Shown: positions 33,193 to 33,481 of the stretch, one piece after another
Numbering within the stretch: the first letter of the stretch is position 1
How the letters are laid out: each line of letters starts with the position of its first letter
Assembly: GCA_902797395.1 (NCBI GenBank)
Contig: CADBSO010000046.1
Coordinates: 1-33,481, forward strand
Length of the DNA: 33,481 bases
Source: an uncultured Spirochaetales bacterium
Lineage (GTDB): Bacteria > Spirochaetota > Spirochaetia > Sphaerochaetales > Sphaerochaetaceae
Direction: 5' to 3'
Notes under the pieces: generated by a model
Seen by the model: the letters and a program-made list of their open reading frames with translations, nothing else
Databases searched by the model: none
Told to the model about the DNA's origin: nothing
Program-made: the position numbers and the translations under genes

Positions 33193-33322
33193 CCTTACGA
33201 CCCTCTACAGTATAAAATCGAAAAATGATGATTTGTCACAATCCATCCGAAAAATCAACTGACAATGCAGAGCCGTTCAATCGGAAAAGCAGCAGAATAA
33301 ATTCATCCGGCCGCAGCCAATA
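33193..33322. other. Intergenic stretch upstream of the Rpn-family gene
   Basis: No gene is seen. A possible minus-strand promoter for the Rpn-family gene (TGACAA, 18-bp spacer, TATACT) lies at about 33208-33237; it is weak. Confidence 0.3.
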
Positions 33323-33323
33323 A

Positions 33324-33377
33324 AAAACCTCTCCCAAACGAAGCCATCTGTTTCAGGCTTCTTTTTGGAAGAGGTCT
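33324..33377 (-). terminator. Rho-independent terminator of a gene beyond the right edge
   Basis: On the minus strand a long stem (CCTCTTCC...GAAGCC pairing with GGCTTC...GGGAGAGG, one mismatch and one bulge) is followed by TTTTTT. It should end a minus-strand transcript coming from beyond 33481. The last 100 bases to the edge show no recognisable gene. Confidence 0.75.
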
Positions 33378-33481
33378 TAGAATTTTCCTGAAGTTTTTGG
33401 CTATGTCCGAAAGTTTGACTGATAGGACAGAGCCGCAGAGCCGGAGAGGTGCTGGAGAGGCACGCTTTGGGGCGAAAAGCC

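Noticed and set aside
33403-33481. Plus-strand frame starting MSESLTDRTEP and open at the right edge
   Set aside because: Only 26 codons, no ribosome binding site and a terminator for the opposite strand just beside it; cannot be supported.

Overview
The window looks like part of a spirochaete chromosome, most likely a Treponema-like, host-associated one. This is an inference from gene style, not a database match. The clues are a lipoprotein-type MTA/SAH nucleosidase, a BspA-like leucine-rich-repeat lipoprotein, a PDDEXK-family 'transposase' nuclease with QEGR repeats, a DUF4143 ATPase, a flotillin and a tRNA gene without an encoded CCA. Good Shine-Dalgarno motifs (GGAGG, AAGGAG) precede most genes. 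Apart from one tRNA and the rloA/rloB pair, all convincing genes lie on the minus strand.

Layout, left to right. (1) 1-3828: a BspA-like surface lipoprotein cut by the left edge, then a flotillin with its own promoter. (2) 3922-9093: a housekeeping operon read right to left, efp > tyrS > TPR protein > mazG > dGTPase-like HD hydrolase. Its genes overlap or sit close together, and its promoter takes its -35 box from the end of a repeat element. (3) 9318-9494: a plus-strand CAU tRNA with a textbook promoter and a bidirectional terminator. (4) 9521-15083: a second operon, ftsK > def > degenerate DegT-like protein > lipoprotein nucleosidase, ending at that terminator. (5) 15147-17801: a calcium-type P-type ATPase, preceded by a 198-bp MITE-like repeat.

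(6) About 18176-30338 is a defence island that by eye is more AT-rich than the core. From the left it holds a RelB-like antitoxin fragment, a decapitated ATP-binding regulator, an AAA+ ATPase/cytoplasmic subtilase operon, a small unknown protein, a LlaJI-type restriction-modification operon (C5 methyltransferase > McrB-like GTPase > LlaJI/McrC-like nuclease), a 37-codon leader gene behind a palindrome, and a divergent RloA/RloB (AbiL-like) pair. (7) 30440-33192: an ASCH-domain protein, an ATPase pseudogene with three separate lesions (one at a repeat-element junction) and an intact PDDEXK/Rpn-family nuclease. The right edge carries a minus-strand terminator for a gene outside the window.

The most promising system is the AAA+/subtilase pair (18808-22081). 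Its two genes overlap by 8 nt, have their own promoter, keep all catalytic residues and sit between other anti-phage modules. The ATPase also carries a possible DNA-binding helix-turn-helix tail. The pair resembles what I recall as the IteA/IteS anti-phage pair, so the pairing may not be new; the tail and the neighbours deserve attention. A second theme is a small repeat family whose ends carry an outward-facing TTGAAA that can act as a -35 box.
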